Shown: positions 22,520 through 36,104, numbered from the stretch's first letter. The stretch is DNA of 64,000 nt from Hysterangium stoloniferum (GCA_015178975.1 WHVD01000055.1:186001-250000), one strand, 5' to 3'. The notes: generated by a model not told the origin, from the sequence alone. Translations and numbers: made by a program.

Positions 22520-25331
22520 GCGGTACAACATGCCGAAGGGTACTCGTGATGAAAATAGCCCGGTGACGCAAATAATGCTTCTCCCTGCCTTGCCAACTGC
22601 TTCTATTCCCCAAACTGCGGACTGGGCCTTGTCAAACAATGCATTTTCATGACCAATACATCCAGGAGCCCAAGCATAGCACAATTCATCGCTGACGGTA
22701 GATAGCAGCAGACAGCCAATAGCTGAGCACGAAACGCCAGGCTGTCCCGCGGCACTAATTAGTCGTTTCATTGAAGACTACATCCACAGCATATCGCGAA
22801 TCTCATATCCTCAGCCTCAACCCAGCCTAGACAGGGCCGGCCGTCTAGTAAAGGGATCAAGACACCGTTGATGAGATGAGCCACAAAGTCGTAAGCAAGG
22901 GGGAACGACCGGGGGGGGGGGGGGCATCTTGCGCGGGAGATGGACAGAAAAGGCATGCTCACATAAACAGAACATCCACGCCCCGCGAAACCTAATATGG
23001 CAGGCACTTATCCAAGTCCAAATGTGGCGCCTCGCCAAAGCCGACGAATCTTCGCGCGCGTAGACATGTGCGGCTGCCGAGACGGTGGACCAATTCCGCG
23101 AAATTACGGGGTGCGTTGAGAAGTCTGTTGCGCAAGCGCGCGTTAGTTACAATTACCCAAACTTAAAAAAAGATCGGCAAAGGATCCACATGGCGGATCC
23201 TCTGCCGACAGTGAACGCTTATACAAACAACTTTTATTTGTACACCGAGACGACATCAAAAAAAAAAAGCTGAGCCGAAAACCCGGGATCGAGTCAATTG
23301 TTACTTTGATTGTGATTATCACCCTCAAAGGGAGACTCGTTGGAAATACGAAACGTGCTTCTTCTATAAAAGGAGGGTGATCTTCCCCTTTCCGTCAATC
23401 AAAAAGCATAGCCCTTACCGGGTATTGACTTGTCGTGTACATCGGTTTCGGTTACTTTCATGTGGAGTAACCGTGGCACGGCACTTCATTAAAGGGCGCA
23501 TGTGCCAGTTCAGAGTATTACGTGCAGAAACTCTGAAGATAGACTGCGTGATTATATTATAGATGCGCAGCCAAGGTGAAAATGGGAAGGTCGCCGTGCA
23601 GACGCGCAAGGGTAGCACAGGTTTTCAGGGATGTGGGAGCGTGGGGTGGAGCTCGCCCGGGAGAGAAGAGGCGATCCTAGGAAGAAAAAAAAAATCTATT
23701 AATATCCTAGTTTGAGGCACTGAATAGATGACAAGGACAAAGTAGCACAGCTGGTCAACGTTGAATTGAACCAAGTCAAAACTAACAAACGCACATGACA
23801 CAGCGTTCTTGTCATAAACGTATGTGGATCGCCACCCCTTTACCCTTACGCCGATACTTGCCTAGCGGCTTCTGATGATCGGGTAATTGAGGCTGTGGTG
23901 CCCGAGCTTGAGTGATTGTTCTGATTGCTCCGAATCTGGTTGTGGTGACAGATTAGTGTGAAAGATGGGATTGAGGCGAGAGGGGAAGGTGAAAGAGTAG
24001 TGGTAAGTGTGCACGTGTACGTCACAAGTTCCTAGACTGAAGGAGGAAGAGGGTCATCATGGTGTGTAAAGGTGCGGCATGATGTGTCTTGCTGCACTGG
24101 CATAATCACATGTAGAACAGAACAACACAAAGAATTGAAAAGGAAAGATCGAAAACAGAAAAAGAAAAACTACAACAGAAGGATCCACAGCTCTCAGCGT
24201 GTGGGCAGTCCAACCGGGAGAAACCACCGGTCAGGCAAACGGCTCGGAAGCCGCGAAAAAACGTTTTGAATTTGATGTACCAAAAACGTGATGATCGGCA
24301 TTGTGTCACCATGCGAGGCGTCAAAATATCAAATTTTGATCGCTTTAGATCCCGGACGTGTGAGATACGCGAAAGACGCGAGCGGTGTGAATGCGTGTGC
24401 AAATCTCCCGCTTATCGCCGCCCCTCCACACTGACACTGAATGCACCAGACTGGATCAGACGTCAGAACAGAAAACCGGCGGAAACACAAGCCGTCCCCC
24501 GTTTTGTGATTAGCCATCACTCGCGAATCGCTGCCGTAACGAAAAGTAAGATGGGCAGGCTACAGCAGGAACGCAACGGAAATTGGCTGAGATCTAATCA
24601 CTCCGGACATGAAAGTGTGGCGTATTAACAGATATGGTCTCATGAGTTACCGTTTGTCTTGGCGGAAGGGAAAGCACTGTCCGTAGAAATCCAGACATGA
24701 TTGCCGTCCGGGGAAAACTGAAGCCGGGAAGATGAAAAAAGAACAAGTTTACAGTCTATTTGGAAAAAAAGAGGCTCGGGCAGGCGGGCGAGCGGGCAGG
24801 CCGAGCAGGCAGTGTCTTCAGTGCGTGTGTGTGTGTCTGTGTGTGAAAGGTGGAGTATAGGTGAAAATGGAGGAAGGGGAAGGGTGTGAAAGGGAGACTC
24901 GTGCACGATCTATATTTACAATCTAATTTCATTGGTGAGCCAGCGCGCCTATATATTCTCCTCGTGTCGTCGGCCTGGACGCAATTGTCGGCCTAATAAC
25001 ACTTACGCTGAACATCACATGGAGAAATGGGTATATATGCCATGTACATTGCAGAAAAGGGCAAGGCCATAAATAACTAGTGGCCGAGCTTCTGGGGTTG
25101 ATAATTAAAAAGTTGGGCAGTAAAGAAATTCTGATGAAGTGACCTTGGACCTTGATTTGTGTTACGAGTACCGCTTCGTGTCGGATGTAGGATAGCGACT
25201 CCGGTGACTTTGAAGAACTAGTCTTCTCTTCAGTTACCATGTGTTTTGTTAGGCCACGGGGTCCGTGACAGACTGCAAATTCAAAATTATGTAAGTGTAA
25301 TTTATGATGATGCTAGTCAAAATGGAAGGTT

Positions 25332-25550
25332 CCATGAGATGTGGCTCGAGGGCGCGCTGGAGGGAGAGTATGAGGACTGAAGTGCGATGTGAAGCGGGTG
25401 ATGTGAGACAAAGATGGGGATAGAAATGCCATGAGGTGTGGTAAGACGAGTACCGATGCAAGATGGAGCGCACGTAGGAGGGATAGTATGAGGACGAAAG
25501 TCCCATGTGAAATGGGTGGTGCGAAGCGTGAGAGAAGGATGAGGGTTATG
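25332..25550. repeat. Diverged tandem repeat, about 97-bp period
   Basis: CCATGAGATGTGG at 25332 and CCATGAGGTGTGG at 25429 start two similar segments that share AGTATGAGGAC and ATGTGAA-CGGGTG-like words further on. No function is visible. Confidence 0.45.
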
Positions 25551-28500
25551 GATGCTGGCCTTCTGATCTTGCCTTCTGGATTCAAGATTCATATTAGGAC
25601 AAGAATAACACAAGACGTTGGACTGACATTGGGATTGAAAATAGGGCGATGAGCAGCGGGACTCCGGGTATACAATCCGAAATGGGATCAGGATACGGAT
25701 ACGAATGAAATGGCGTACATTACTCCCAATCCAAGCTCGAGGATGACCCTATCGGACATAGGGGCAAGGGCAGCAAAGACATTGATCCACGTTCTAGCAC
25801 CGCGCTCCGCGAGCGGCATCAATTTGAATTTGAATTTGCATGGGGTACTCGGACCCAGACCTTAGGCTTGAGCCTGACCTCAACCTCGAGGCTTTGTAAA
25901 TCGAGAGCTTGTGAGCGGGAGAGAAGGATACACATGAGCATGGCGATCATGATACGATGGGTCTTCTCACGGCAACAGTTGAGATGTGCGCCCATCTATT
26001 TGAATTCAGTGGCAGGTGACTGCAACGAACGGCAACCAATACCGAGCCTTGTGGAGTGCAGACCAGGAACAAAGTTGAAGCGTCATGGAGGGTGCTCATA
26101 CTATGTGGGTATGAAGGGCCTTTATTGATCGGCTCTCGGGCTTGGCGGAACACAAAGCCTAGAGACGAGACGGAGCCTCAAGGACAAAGTCCAAGCTGCA
26201 TCGAAAGTCCAGTGGGCCGACAATCAACTACAATACGGATACGTACACGTAAGAGGTGACGGACACGTTTCCCCACCAGTAAGTTCAGGCCGAAGCAGGT
26301 GTCAAAGGTGATCTCCTTGGGCTCGTCAGCCAATTGACTGTTGGGAGTGTTGCAAGAAGTGTATTAAGTCGGCACGAGACTCGGCATAGGGCGGCATATC
26401 GCTCCGTGGTACCGGTACGATCGACAAGCACGCAGAGTTTAGGCTTTTGAGTTTCTCAGTTCGAGGCGTAGCTGCAAGCACTGCTGCAAAGAGCTCACTC
26501 TTGCATCGCCACAAATGGAATCAGGGAGGTTAATCAAGGCCATGCGACATTTCATGTCACATGTATGTATCTTCCAGACGTGTGCCCTTGTAAGGAACGA
26601 ATCGTTGAAAGAGTTTTTAATAATGAAATGAAAAGGCCTTGGTAAATTGTCAACGCCAAAAAGCTCATCCAGACGCACATGAACAAGCTTCAACCCTTTA
26701 CACACACTGCAAGCGAGCAACACGCTGTTGGCAAGTGGTCCGGCGCAACCGCCAGGTCCAAACAATGCAAAGCAAACGCCGTATGTCGTGAATTTTTCAA
26801 CGCTAAAAGGCTCGTTTGAAGACATATACACACCGCACGCGAGAACCGCGCTAATCAGCGACAAGGTGGAACGTCGACCTTGACCTCAGGACGGAAATCA
26901 GGACTGGGGATGGCGCATGTATCGTTCTGTCAATGGGCGCCAGGGTCAGATAACGCTCCAGCAGACTCCTAGAATGGGATCGGCATGCATGACGGTTCCG
27001 GCCCGGTGTGTAGAAATGCGATGCGGATCTGGAACTCTCAGTTTAACTTATCGTGAGCGGCCGACCATTACTATGATGTAAAGATGGTACTATGTGTTAT
27101 CAGATATCTCGTACATGCACTCAACGACGCCGCAGCGCTGAACGTAGAGCTCCATATGGATCTTATCCTAGAATGGGTATCGATCCTGGCAGGGTCGGCA
27201 GGATCTGCATGATACATAACTATTACCGTTCCGGTGTGAACTGAGGATCTGGATTGTCGAGGCGGTGTATATATGGTGACATTTACTGTAAGGTGCTGCT
27301 TATCAGGTGTTTGAAAATCAAATAAATAAATACAGATGTTTCTACGAATAGTGTATTGCACTGCACCTCTGTCCCAATCAGACTATGTTAAGGTTAAACG
27401 CAATTAAAGGGCAATTAAAATTCGATTCATATCGCCAATACGTTCGATGTTTATACGCAGAATGCAAGTGTTCATTCTACCCCATTCTTGGTCTCATCCC
27501 TGCGCATGGGCGAACTAACACTTTGGGTGGCAAACACGTTGCAACGAGCACTCCACCACGCCGCTCCCAATGTTTCCTAATTAGGGTTAAGGTAAGGCAC
27601 CTGCAACGAAAACATCAGAGATCACGCCAAGTGCGCTTCGAAAGTGATACAAGCCGCTATTACTATAGACATAGGAAGTGCAAGCCATACGACTAGGAAC
27701 CTTTTCTTGAGAATTTTGGAGCGGGGAAACGCGGCAGTGGAATGATCGGCATGGGAACGGGGACCAATGGATTCAGAGCCGAGAGGGAGCCGAAGTAAGA
27801 TGGTCGTACAGAGAGCGGTGTTGGCCTTTGATGCCGCAACAGAGTACAATTATAGCATCTGGTTACGGATGTCAGTTGGTGCCAAAAAGTTGCGATATGC
27901 GGATGTTCTGTAGAGTGCGTGCTCATATGGGGATCACGAAACACGTTGCTAGCGGTTTTTACGTGTGATTTAGAAAGATGGAGATGTAGACTTGGATTTG
28001 GGCGCGGAGACGGCTAAAACGGGAGTCTGTATACAAAGGGCACGGGGAGCATCAGGTTGATTGGGGAGTCCGTCGACTTGGGCAAAAAAAAAGGGAATCT
28101 GCCCCTTGTAATGCGGGGGGTACCCGACCTTGTGATATGATAATTATGATAGCCAGGTTGTTAGTTGTTCTGATTCGAGTCGAGTGTACCAGGTTTGGAA
28201 GGTGGTCTGGGGGCAGTACGGGCGCCTATTTGAACAACAAGCAGTGTGCTCTCACAGGATTAAACCTGTACTCTCTAATTAAGTAAATATATATTTAAAC
28301 CCAAATCAGGTATCAAACACCAAACACCGCCCATAGGCAATCTCCGGAATCCTTTTTTCTTCGAGCTCAACTCGAATTCTCGATTAGTCATCCAGAAAAC
28401 GTGTATCGTGAGAACTCCCCGATTCCAGTATAAGTAACAGCCTCCGCTTTGCCTGCACAGCTCTGACACTCAACTGTTCATCCCTGATCATCCCCCCCGA

Positions 28501-28552
28501 CTCTCATACCCCATACAGCTATATATCTACTCCACCCACTGACCCTCCCAGG

Positions 28553-31500
28553 ATGTCTCCTTCCCCTTTAAACGACGACTTTGATATCACTCTCCCCGAC
28601 GAGCACCACCCCAGCCCCCCAATAAACATCAGCATCCAATCCGCAGACCGCTTCCCAGCTGCCCCTTGGAGTGACTACGACACCGATTGGAAGTTCCCCA
28701 TCTCGACGCCCGACGTGGAGGCCCCAGGCAGCAACCCCTATACCCCTTCGTACGCCGGCAGCTTCAACTCTTGGGGCTCACGATCCGTTTCTTGGGGGGG
28801 CAGAGAAGACTCAGACCCGATGAACTTGTACGAAGACAGGGACTATCTCATGGACGACGCAACCTCCTCGCGCCGGGACCTCAACAACAACAACAACGAC
28901 GATTACGACCCAAACGCCTACGATAACGACCTCGTCGGCGACATGGAGGGCATCCCCGCCGTGTCCCTCACCCCCGCCGCCTTCGACACCACATTTGCCC
29001 CGCCCCAGCACTCGCCCGTTTTTTCCGACGCCCCGTCGTCCCCGGGGTCCCCCGGCGCCCGCTCGCGCGCATCATCGACGTCGTCTTTGCATTTTTCCCC
29101 CACGAACCCCGCCGCCGCCAACTCCAAAGCGCCATCCCCTCCCCTGCTCGTCATCCCAGACGGTCCCGGGCAAGGGATGGCACCCCAGACCGCCGGATTA
29201 AACTCCAACGCGCTGGGGGTGTCTATCCAAATCGTGCCCAGTACCCCCGTGGGCGGACTGGAGAAGGGTGAGTATCTGCTTATAGTTTAAATTTTTTTGG
29301 GTTGTTCTTTCTTTCTCCCGCTTTTCTCTCTCTTTCTTGGGGTCTTATATACCCTATCTCGGATCACCCACACTGCCTGCGGCCATCCTGTTCTTTTCTG
29401 CGTTTTGAGAGGGGAATGGCGAACTGTGCTTGATACGGCATCGCCTCAATGACCGGTGCTAAACTTTGCAAGCGCCCGTCGTTACACCGCCTGTGTATCT
29501 TTGCTGTGATCCCATCCCTTCCCTTGATGCAGAGTTTGGCCTTGATGGCGCCTCGTGGTCCGCTTTAGGTGTCGGTACTGGCCCCTAGTCCCTGAGTTTC
29601 ACCGTCTTTTCTTATATTAACCTCGATCACTTGTTTTCGGCCCTGCCATTTTCGTCCTTGTCCATCACGATTTCATCCAGTCATCCCCTCACTTGTTTAT
29701 TGTCGAATAATCACACTGACCATTCTATCTCTCTCCTCCTTAGATACCAGCAACGGCAATAACACCAACACCAACACCAGCGTCAGCACCACCAACAACA
29801 ACAGCCACCACCACGACAACAACAACGACCCCAGCCACAACACCCCTGCCCGCTCCCGCCCCACATCCGGCGAGTTCTTCCAGCATCGCTCTCCAGCCTC
29901 TTCGGTGCACGGCTCCCCTCTCCCTCCCTCAATGACAAATTCGCCGCTGCCATCGCTCCACTCCCCCATGCCAGGATCGACACAAAACAGCCCCCTCCCC
30001 TCATCATTACATAACTCGCCCCTGCCTTCCTCCCTCCATACATCGCCGCATCATTCGCAGACACAGTCACCTGTGCCGGGCTTCTCACAGCTCAGTACCT
30101 CGTCGCCTGCGCCGCGACGGAACGACGACTTCCTATACCAGCACGACCGCACGGGCAGTGGTGGTGGCGGGAGGGAGGATTTCCTCATGCCGGACGGACC
30201 GCAGCGCCAGCAGCAGCAGCGGCCGTCGGCGAGGGAGGACTTTTTGCTCCCCGATCATCATCCTGGGTCGCAACGGCCCAGGTCTGTCAGTTCCGGGAAT
30301 GGAGAGAGGATGTGGAATAACGACGCGTTGGGCTTGGGGGGCCTGGGGCTGGGTGGGAGGCATGGACAGCACGGCCAAGGACAGGGCGGGACTGTGGACC
30401 CGCATGACGTCTCGCGGCCGCTGTTCCAGCATGCGAATCCGTTTGGGGGCGGCAACACCAACAACGGTAGCGGCGGTTACCCGCAGACCGCAGCGCCTTC
30501 CTCGACGTTCCTGAGCCCGAATAATGGCGGTGGGGCATCATCGCTGCGGCGGGCGCGCAGCAGTGTCGATCACCGGCGCGGGGTGAAGAGCGAGGATTTG
30601 CGGTTTAATATGAATATGTCCGAGTTGTTCCCGTCCCACCCGAATAACAACAACAACAACAACGGCGCGGCGTCGTCGGCGCCCAACAACCCGTACCCCA
30701 CCTCCCCGCCGCATCCCTCGCCGTCGTCGCTCCTCCAGCCCCCCGGCTTGATGGGCAGCCGGGTCCCCTTCCACCACGGCCGCCACTCGTCGCTGCACAC
30801 GTACCCGAACCGCACGCACAGCCAGCGGACGAGCCCGTATCCGAGCCCGCACGCGAGCCCGAACCTTCGCGGCGCAGGGGGCCTGCCGGACCTCAGCGGC
30901 GGGGGCAGCACAGTGGGGAATGTGGGCGGCGGGCACGGCGTGGGCTATGTCGGGTACAATCCCTCGATGGTCCCCATAGGCGGCGGCATGGGCGCGTATC
31001 CTGGGCCCGGCAGCAGTCTGCCCGGCGCCCCGGAGCTCATCAACACGCGGGACCCGCCGAAGAAGCTGGTGACGACGAAGGCGACGCACGATGCGTCCTC
31101 GGCGCGGCGGAAGAACGAGGCGGGGTTCGTGTGCCCCGTGGAGGGGTGTGGGAGCACGTTTACGCGGTCGTTTAACCTCAAGGGGCACATCCGGTCGCAT
31201 AATGAGGAGCGGCCGTTCAAGTGCAAGTGGCCGGGGTGCACGAAGGGCTTTGCGCGGCAGCATGATTGCAAGCGGCACGAGGCGCTGCATTTGAATATTA
31301 AGCCGTATACGTGTGCGGGGTGTCGCAAGACGTTTGCGAGGATGGATGCGTTGAATCGACATCGTGAGTTTCTTTCTTTTCTTTTCTTTCCTTCTTTCCT
31401 TGCCTTCTTTCCTTTCTTTCCTTTCTTTCTTCTTTTCTTTTTTGTAAAAAAAACCTTTATTTTGAAACGTCATGATTGGTTATTAATGACTGAACGCTCA

Positions 31501-31684
31501 CTCAGTCCGTTCTGAAGGTGGCGCGGATTGTGTGGGGCACCAACAGCCGCTGCATGAAGACGATTCACCGCATCCTGCGCTGGGGTTGGGCTCGCATCCG
31601 CCTGGGTCAGCGCCGAATGGGAATGGTGGTGGAGGAGGAGGAGGAAGAGGCGGCCGGGGTGATATGGAGGGGTTGATCATGTGA
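28553..31684 (+). CDS. C2H2 zinc-finger transcription factor, Crz1-like finger block
   Basis: Probable nuclear DNA-binding regulator. Exons are 28553-29267, 29744-31363 and 31506-31684 (2514 nt, 837 residues), with donors GTGAGT and acceptors TTAG and TCAG; all joins keep the frame. The first 700 residues are low-complexity: acidic N-terminus, Asn runs, His/Asn and Ser/Pro-rich repeats (NSPLPSS-like), Gly-rich parts. Three fingers near the C-terminus follow. Finger 1 is CPVEGCGSTFTRSFNLKGH (from residue 702, C-x4-C, H-x3-H), and finger 2 is CKWPGCTKGFARQHDCKRHE. Finger 3 is CAGCRKTFARMDALNRH, running into LRSEGGADC without a normal last His. This FAR-HD-KRHE and FARMDAL-RH-RSEGG pattern resembles fungal Crz1/CrzA-type and related regulators; true orthology is not shown. 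The 476-nt first intron could hide a further small exon. Confidence 0.88.
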
Positions 31685-34600
31685 TCGACTCGTCCGTGTT
31701 GTCATTGCCACCATGGACCCTTCCCTGGACGTTGTTTCTTTTTCTTCTCCTATTCCTCTGTGTTTCTATAATCCGGCACCTGGCCTACCCGTACTAGCAC
31801 CAACACCAGCACGCAACACGTCTATTCCACCTTGCTCCACTTCTCCGATTTCTCCCGTCCTTTTCTATAGGCCCATATCTCTCAAATTTTATTCCCACAA
31901 AGAAATCGTCATTTGTGTGCCACGCGTACCCGGCTGGCTACTACGATGATGTTCCGATTATTCGAAGATATCCTATCCCTATCTATCCCTATCCCTTACT
32001 ACTACTACTGCTCCTACTATATGCCTGCTGGGACCACTACTGTCCGTCCTCGCACCTTATTTACTTGTCCCATTTTCTGCTTGCGATCCAGAGTTGGGCT
32101 CTCGTATCTTATCGTATCGTATCGCTTCTGCCTGTGTTCGTCAATACCATGTAGCGCTTTTTGTTTGTTTGTTTGTTTGTTTGTTTCCTTGTTCCCTTGT
32201 TTGTTTGGCTTGGCGTGTTTGTTTCTCTGACAGTTTTTCTTTTTTCTTTTTCTGTCGTTTTGTTTGTCTCTTATTCCTTCTTCCGAGTCGATGGTTTTTC
32301 CTCGGGGGATTGAAGATGATGGAAGTATTATATTATGATAATGACGGTGTTTATATACACGTTGCCAAATAGAATGATGTCTGTGTGTTTGTGTTTGGTT
32401 GGAGGTTTTATCTCGAGCTATATATAATGTGGTGAGTTTGGACTGACCAGTACCACAGCGGGATCCAACATTCACGGCCTTGTAGTAGTTAGAATACCAG
32501 GTTTCGAGTAATCGGCGCCTGGTAGACGGAATGTTACGTAATTAATTAGTGTGTTCCGCTCAAGCTCAAAAAGTGCGTTTTGAAGTCAGCTGTCTTTATT
32601 TGATATTCGTGTAAGAGATGTTAGTGAAGTCCACATTAGTTGTTTATATTCCAAATAGTTCCAGTGTGAATACCTGTTGAAATATTAGCATTACCTAAGC
32701 TACCTTTGGTAAGCTGGAACGCAGTGTAGGGTAACTGTATAGTTACATTACGCTTATGGATACTATATTAGTATAGAGACCAATCGCGTAGCCTCTCAGT
32801 GAAGGTTTATCACTCACTGAGAGGTATGCAATTTTCCCTAGTTCTACATTAATAGTTTACTTACTATTAATTCAGTATTATTTAGGTAGATAACAATAGA
32901 TGTTATAGTGAAGGTTTATCACTCACTGAGAGTATTATTTAGAACTGCGCAAATAATCTCAACAATACCTTCATTTGTGTTTGTTAGCGTCGTCAAGTTT
33001 ACCCTAGCCGATATCTAGTACTCTTATCACCCGTGGCCACCACACAAACCCGGGGGTAAATAAATAAAATAAAAGTGCATATATGTACATCATGAACAAT
33101 CATAACTTTTTTTTATTTATAATCACCTTGTTCCTGCCACCCATTCCAATCCACAATGAATATGCTCCAACATCGGTTAAATCGGCCATAGAACACCCAA
33201 ATGCTTCACTGACATCAAATTGAGGGGAAGGAATAATGGAACAGGTTGAAGTCTGCAATACATTTAATAGAATAGACGACAATCGAAACGGGTGATAGTA
33301 TCGAGTGCCGCACGATCCCTAGCTTGCCGGGAGTAGTTCGGCACTCAACGCCCAGCTGAGCGTATGAAGCAATCCCACGCCTTTCTTCCCTTACGACGAC
33401 GCTGTCATCCCACAGTCTTTAGTTTTTCACTCTCTGACATCTTATAATTCATCTATAACTCTCATCTAATTAATTTACCCACCCACCCTGACCCTTTCTT
33501 GAAGGCAGTGACATTAATACAGTAATCATCGGTTTCGGAGTAATATTTTGATCACATTACATAGATTAGACAATGTCAGGAGCTGTTAATGCGCAATGAA
33601 TACCCGCCCTCCCGAGCGGCGAGTCTTCCCACGCACACGCGGAGAGCTAACGCTCTCCCTCTACCCAACCCCACAGCTCTTTACAGTGTCATTCCGAAAT
33701 AGACGAAGCTGGAGTTCGAACACATGATAAGTAGCTTTATCGTTTAATTAAGCACTTATATCATTAATGATATATATATATTATAGAAATACACTTGAAT
33801 TCATTATTTTGAGGTATTGAGGAGGTTGTGGAGGTCAAATGGTGAACAGGAGGGTGCCTTAAGATGCGACGAGACGTTATCTCTTTCTCCTTCTCCTTCT
33901 CCTTCTCTTCCCCTTCCCCCCCTTCGGTTGGTGAGACTTTGTTTGACGTCTCGTTGCAACTGCAACTGAATATCACCCTTACTGATTCGAAAATTCAGGC
34001 TCTTATAACTTCTTCTAATGAATAGCTTTTGATTGTAGCCGGGGCAATACCTATTGGTCCCGACCAGTCGGGATATATGTCCTCCATCAGAGCCTGGTTT
34101 GTTACGCCAATAATGTACTTCACTCGTCGAGATATTCAAAAAAAAAAAAAATTTCAACAGGGCTTTGCAGACATCTTTCTCTAGCCATTAAAAATATCCG
34201 TTCACCGTTTCCGTTATGCTATACAGGGGTATTCAGATCTAATCGTATGTCTCCACTCTCTTCGTTCGATCAATCAATTTGCTATCGGTCGCTCATATTT
34301 TCTTGACCCTCATGTCTTCCTAGGACATAATTTCGAGTACTTGTTGTACTTATTATACACGCACCCCACTCCCTCGACATTATTCTATTAATATATGCCC
34401 TACATCTGTATCGTCCAATCAGAAATTGTTGAATGGTGCAGTTATTCTCTGGGGCCAATGTTTAGATTAAATTAAAGAATATTTTCTCTATTTAGACCCT
34501 ATACAAACAATTTGGTGGGTACTTCAACACACGTGTGAGGGTTAACAAGTCGTACACCGTAGTAATAGAAGCGAGCTGCAAGTCACCAACATATCACCCC

Positions 34601-34730
34601 TCCTGCCACGGTAATCTACGTACTAAGGAATCCCTTACTACTACCATACCATCTCGACATACCGTTTTTTTCGAAGCTGCGTTGTCGCTTTGCCAATAGC
34701 AAGCTAACAAGTGCTGATTCTCCTGATGTC
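31685..34730. other. Intergenic, simple repeats only
   Basis: A likely 3' UTR of the zinc-finger gene is followed by pyrimidine-rich DNA. A TTTG microsatellite sits at 32158-32186. A 26-nt direct repeat GTGAAGGTTTATCACTCACT (plus GAGAG) occurs near 32801 and 32910. A CTTCTC microsatellite lies near 33882-33912, and TA runs near 33767-33783. I see no gene. Confidence 0.6.
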
Positions 34731-35340
34731 GTGGAGCCACTGGGGGACGATCCCGCTTTTGGAATTAAAGAACTTTCATCAGGGATTACCCATAGGGTGG
34801 GTGGCCAGGCTTCAAACATATCAGGATCCCTATTGCTAACATTTTCTGCATTTATAGTATTGTCGCTCTTGATGTCGTGGAGCCACTGGGGGACACATAC
34901 CGTGATCCCGGTTTTGGGATTGAGGAACTTTTGCCAGGGATTACCGTTAGCATCGAGTGAGTGGTCAAGCTTCAAACATATCAGCACATATTGTAACATT
35001 TTCCGCATTTATAGTGTTGTCGTGGAGCAGCCGGGAGACACATGCCATGATCCCGGTTTTGTTTAAGAACTTTCATCAGGGATTACCCCTACTATCGAGT
35101 GAGTGGTCGGGCTTCAAAAATCTCAACATCCTATTGCTAACATATTCCGCATTTATAGTATTGTCGTGGAGCAACCAGGGGACACATGCCATGATCCCGG
35201 TTTTAAAATTAAAGAACTTTCACCAGGGATTACCCCTACCATCGAGTGAGTGGTTGGGCTTCAAACATATCAGCATCCTATTGCTAACATTTTCTGCATT
35301 TATAGTATTGTCGCTATTTGTGGGTTCGATGGGCATCGCG
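34731..35340. repeat. Tandem array of 140-160-bp units (about four copies)
   Basis: The word TTCAAACATATCAG recurs at about 34811, 34971, 35113 (variant) and 35260, and each unit also contains GCATTTATAGTATTGTCG, GATCCCGGTTTT and CAGGGATTACC. Read on the minus strand each unit has a Leu-Asp-x-x-Gly-Asn-Pro-Trp stretch ending at a GTATGT-like donor, with an AATAG-like acceptor about 70 nt later. That is an exon-intron look repeated in tandem. The plus strand happens to stay open across several units (34957-35553). Confidence 0.8.
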
Positions 35341-35589
35341 AGGAATCCTAGATGGTTGCTAATGGGAACCTCTGGCTCCGGGATTCTTTCCCACAGACTA
35401 TACCTACAGTACACATTGTCATATGGTTATGATGCCTATACAGAGAGTCCATTGTCTGAACAGAATTTACATGGTGATGCACAGGATTTCCTTGCACGAC
35501 TTCACATATCTAGGGAAGTGTTGGAAATGGTGGTGAAACACCCACCTTTCTAAGGGCGGTTCACCCCTCTCCTTCTACCAAATCCTTGA

Positions 35590-35737
35590 AAATGTATAAT
35601 GTGGACCATGATCAGTGAGGCTGATGCACATTAACCAACACATTGATTAATACAAGTACTTCATTACAAGTTTATTAAATCCTTGTAGATTGTGTATTAA
35701 CAATAAGCCAACTCATACTATTTTTAATAGGTTATGA
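35590..35737 (-). repeat. Dispersed repeat, copy 2 (inverted relative to 11285-11420)
   Basis: The reverse complement contains CCTATTAAAAATAGTATGAG and TTGGCTTATTGTTAATACAC as at 11290-11335. It abuts the LTR D fragment at 35739. Confidence 0.6.
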
Positions 35738-35738
35738 G

Positions 35739-35946
35739 TGTTAAGTGCCATATCAGGAACTTATTCCAGAACTATCAGGAAATAACTAGGAACTCAGAAA
35801 CTTCTGGATAGGGTCAGGATGTCAGCTTCAGCTTATGTGCTGTGCCCCTATGCAAATGCTCAGAATGTCCTTAATTTCAGAGAAGGGATTTACACTGGAA
35901 GAATACAGATATTCAGAGTTCCAAAGAGTTCTGAATATTGAGCATA
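35739..35946 (-). repeat. Truncated old LTR of family D
   Basis: It matches the reverse complement of the last 210 bp or so of the 54411-54954 LTR: TGTTAAGTRCC start, GGATAGGGTCAGGATGTC, CTTCAGCTTATGTGCTG, and GATATTCAGAGTTCC. Many CpG sites of the other copy are TpG/CpA here. The rest of the LTR is absent. Confidence 0.8.
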
Positions 35947-36104
35947 ACACCCTTACTAACCTTGGTTTCCAGGAAAAAACCAACTTTGGGAGGCCTGTTG
36001 TGTGCAGAATGCATGGTGGTAGGATCTGATGCATGCCTGTGGGTCTCAGCAGGCCCTGTGTACAATGCAACTGGTTGTTACGACTGTGTCACAACCCAAT
36101 GGTC

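Larger units (their letters stand above)
15490..28552. other. Long gene-poor region, no supported complete gene
   Basis: There are only short frames, none with convincing domains. Between about 19370 and 22800 several minus-strand frames have intron-like joins and protein-like composition (for example NWQMWTSSFGVSVLK near 21500, IPDALLYIDYVELLP near 22330). They could be exons of a degraded gene, which I cannot assemble. A 14-G tract sits at 22911-22924. 24780-24850 is CA/GT-rich. Individual repeats are listed separately. Confidence 0.4.

Noticed and set aside
19375..22771. A complete multi-exon secreted or membrane protein gene
   Set aside because: Several minus frames are suggestive, but I could not join them with consistent splice sites, start or stop.
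24266..24628. 120-codon plus-strand frame rich in Arg
   Set aside because: No domain, low-complexity basic composition, overlapping open frames on the other strand.
34957..35553. 198-codon plus-strand frame with repeated LLTFSAFIVLS-like segments
   Set aside because: It follows the tandem units and looks like a by-product of repetition. The minus strand has the more exon-like pattern. Kept only as part of the repeat finding.
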